Shown here piece after piece: positions 5,470-5,665 of a stretch of 5,665 nucleotides of DNA. Made by a program: the position numbers and the translations under genes. Position 1 is the stretch's first letter. Each line of letters starts with the position of its first letter. This stretch comes from Candidatus Sigynarchaeota archaeon. GTDB lineage: Archaea > Asgardarchaeota > Jordarchaeia > Jordarchaeales > Jordarchaeaceae. Where the stretch lies: positions 1-5,665 of the forward strand of contig JAUQYY010000078.1 in NCBI GenBank assembly GCA_030587505.1. The letters run 5' to 3'. The notes beneath the pieces are model-generated. The model was not told where the DNA came from, ran no database searches, and saw nothing but the letters and a program-made list of their open reading frames with translations.

Positions 5470-5665
5470 CTCGTTTTCCCTCTTCTTTTTCTATTTTCTT
5501 AGCCTTTTTCTTTTTTGCGGGCTTCTTTTCTTCGCTTCCTTTCTTAGCTATTTCTTTCGCTTCTTCAACCCACTCTTTAATCTGCTCTGCAGGTACACTA
5601 ATTATCTCAGACAGTTCCTCGATTTCTGTCTCCTCGGCCAAATCCTCGACGCTGAAAATACCGAT
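5459..5665 (-). CDS. 3' end of a gene in the eL32 position, with HhH-like C-terminal tail
   Basis: Only the last 68 codons are in the window; the frame is open to the edge and ends with TAG at 5459-5461. The visible part reads IGIFSVEDLAEETEIEELSE followed by IISVPAEQIKEWVEEAKEIA. This resembles a helix-hairpin-helix unit of the kind 'G-x-x-S-V-E-D-L-A ... E-E-L-S-E-I-x-G-I', although the hairpin itself (ISVP) is not canonical. A Lys/Glu-rich, disordered-looking tail closes the protein. In archaeal spc clusters eL32 stands just upstream of eL19, so this is most likely the C-terminus of eL32 with an added domain. The eL32 core is not visible, so a separate small gene cannot be excluded. It overlaps eL19 by 11 bases. 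Confidence 0.6.
   Translation of the reverse strand: MGIFSVEDLAEETEIEELSEIISVPAEQIKEWVEEAKEIAKKGSEEKKPAKKKKAKKIEKEEGKRVES

Noticed and set aside
1..5665. CRISPR, insertion sequence, prophage, toxin-antitoxin or defence genes
   Set aside because: No repeat-spacer pattern, terminal inverted repeats or related proteins are seen; all coding space is taken by housekeeping genes and hsp20.

Overview
The window is a stretch of an archaeal ribosomal-protein (spc-type) gene cluster. Every supported gene lies on the minus strand, so transcription runs from base 5665 towards base 1. The gene order, the archaeal/eukaryotic-type proteins (eL19, a long uL18, a long uL30 and a uS5 with the CGSWECGCG cysteine loop), the archaeal-style TATA boxes and the Sec61-alpha-like SecY all point to Archaea. 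The style of SecY and L15 leans towards the TACK group (Bathyarchaeia or a relative), but that placement is tentative.

In transcription order the layout is: the 3' end of a gene in the eL32 position (5459-5665, carrying a helix-hairpin-helix-like tail); eL19 (5020-5469, TTG start, overlapping the previous gene); a 161-bp gap with a possible promoter; uL18 (4256-4858); uS5 (3624-4256, TAATG overlap with uL18); uL30 (3140-3618, interrupted by a one-base frameshift); a 155-bp gap with a TATA box and palindrome; a small heat-shock protein of the Hsp20 family (2469-2984); a gap with a TATA box; uL15 (1851-2288); a 255-bp gap with two TATA-like elements; and secY (1-1595), whose 3' end lies outside the window.

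The ribosomal proteins build the two subunits, and SecY is the membrane channel on which ribosomes dock. The cluster therefore makes protein-synthesis and export machinery together. The inserted hsp20 gene is the one gene foreign to this theme, and it appears to have its own promoter and a candidate operator.

The points that most deserve a second look are: the frameshift in uL30 with a perfectly conserved tail in the next frame; an abrupt reversal of wobble-base preference inside secY at about base 1391; two large extra segments in the external loops of SecY; the hsp20 insertion with a palindrome at its promoter; and an identical 16-base TATA-containing element in front of both uL15 and secY. 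I see no mobile element, CRISPR array, tRNA or rRNA, and no clear new biological system.
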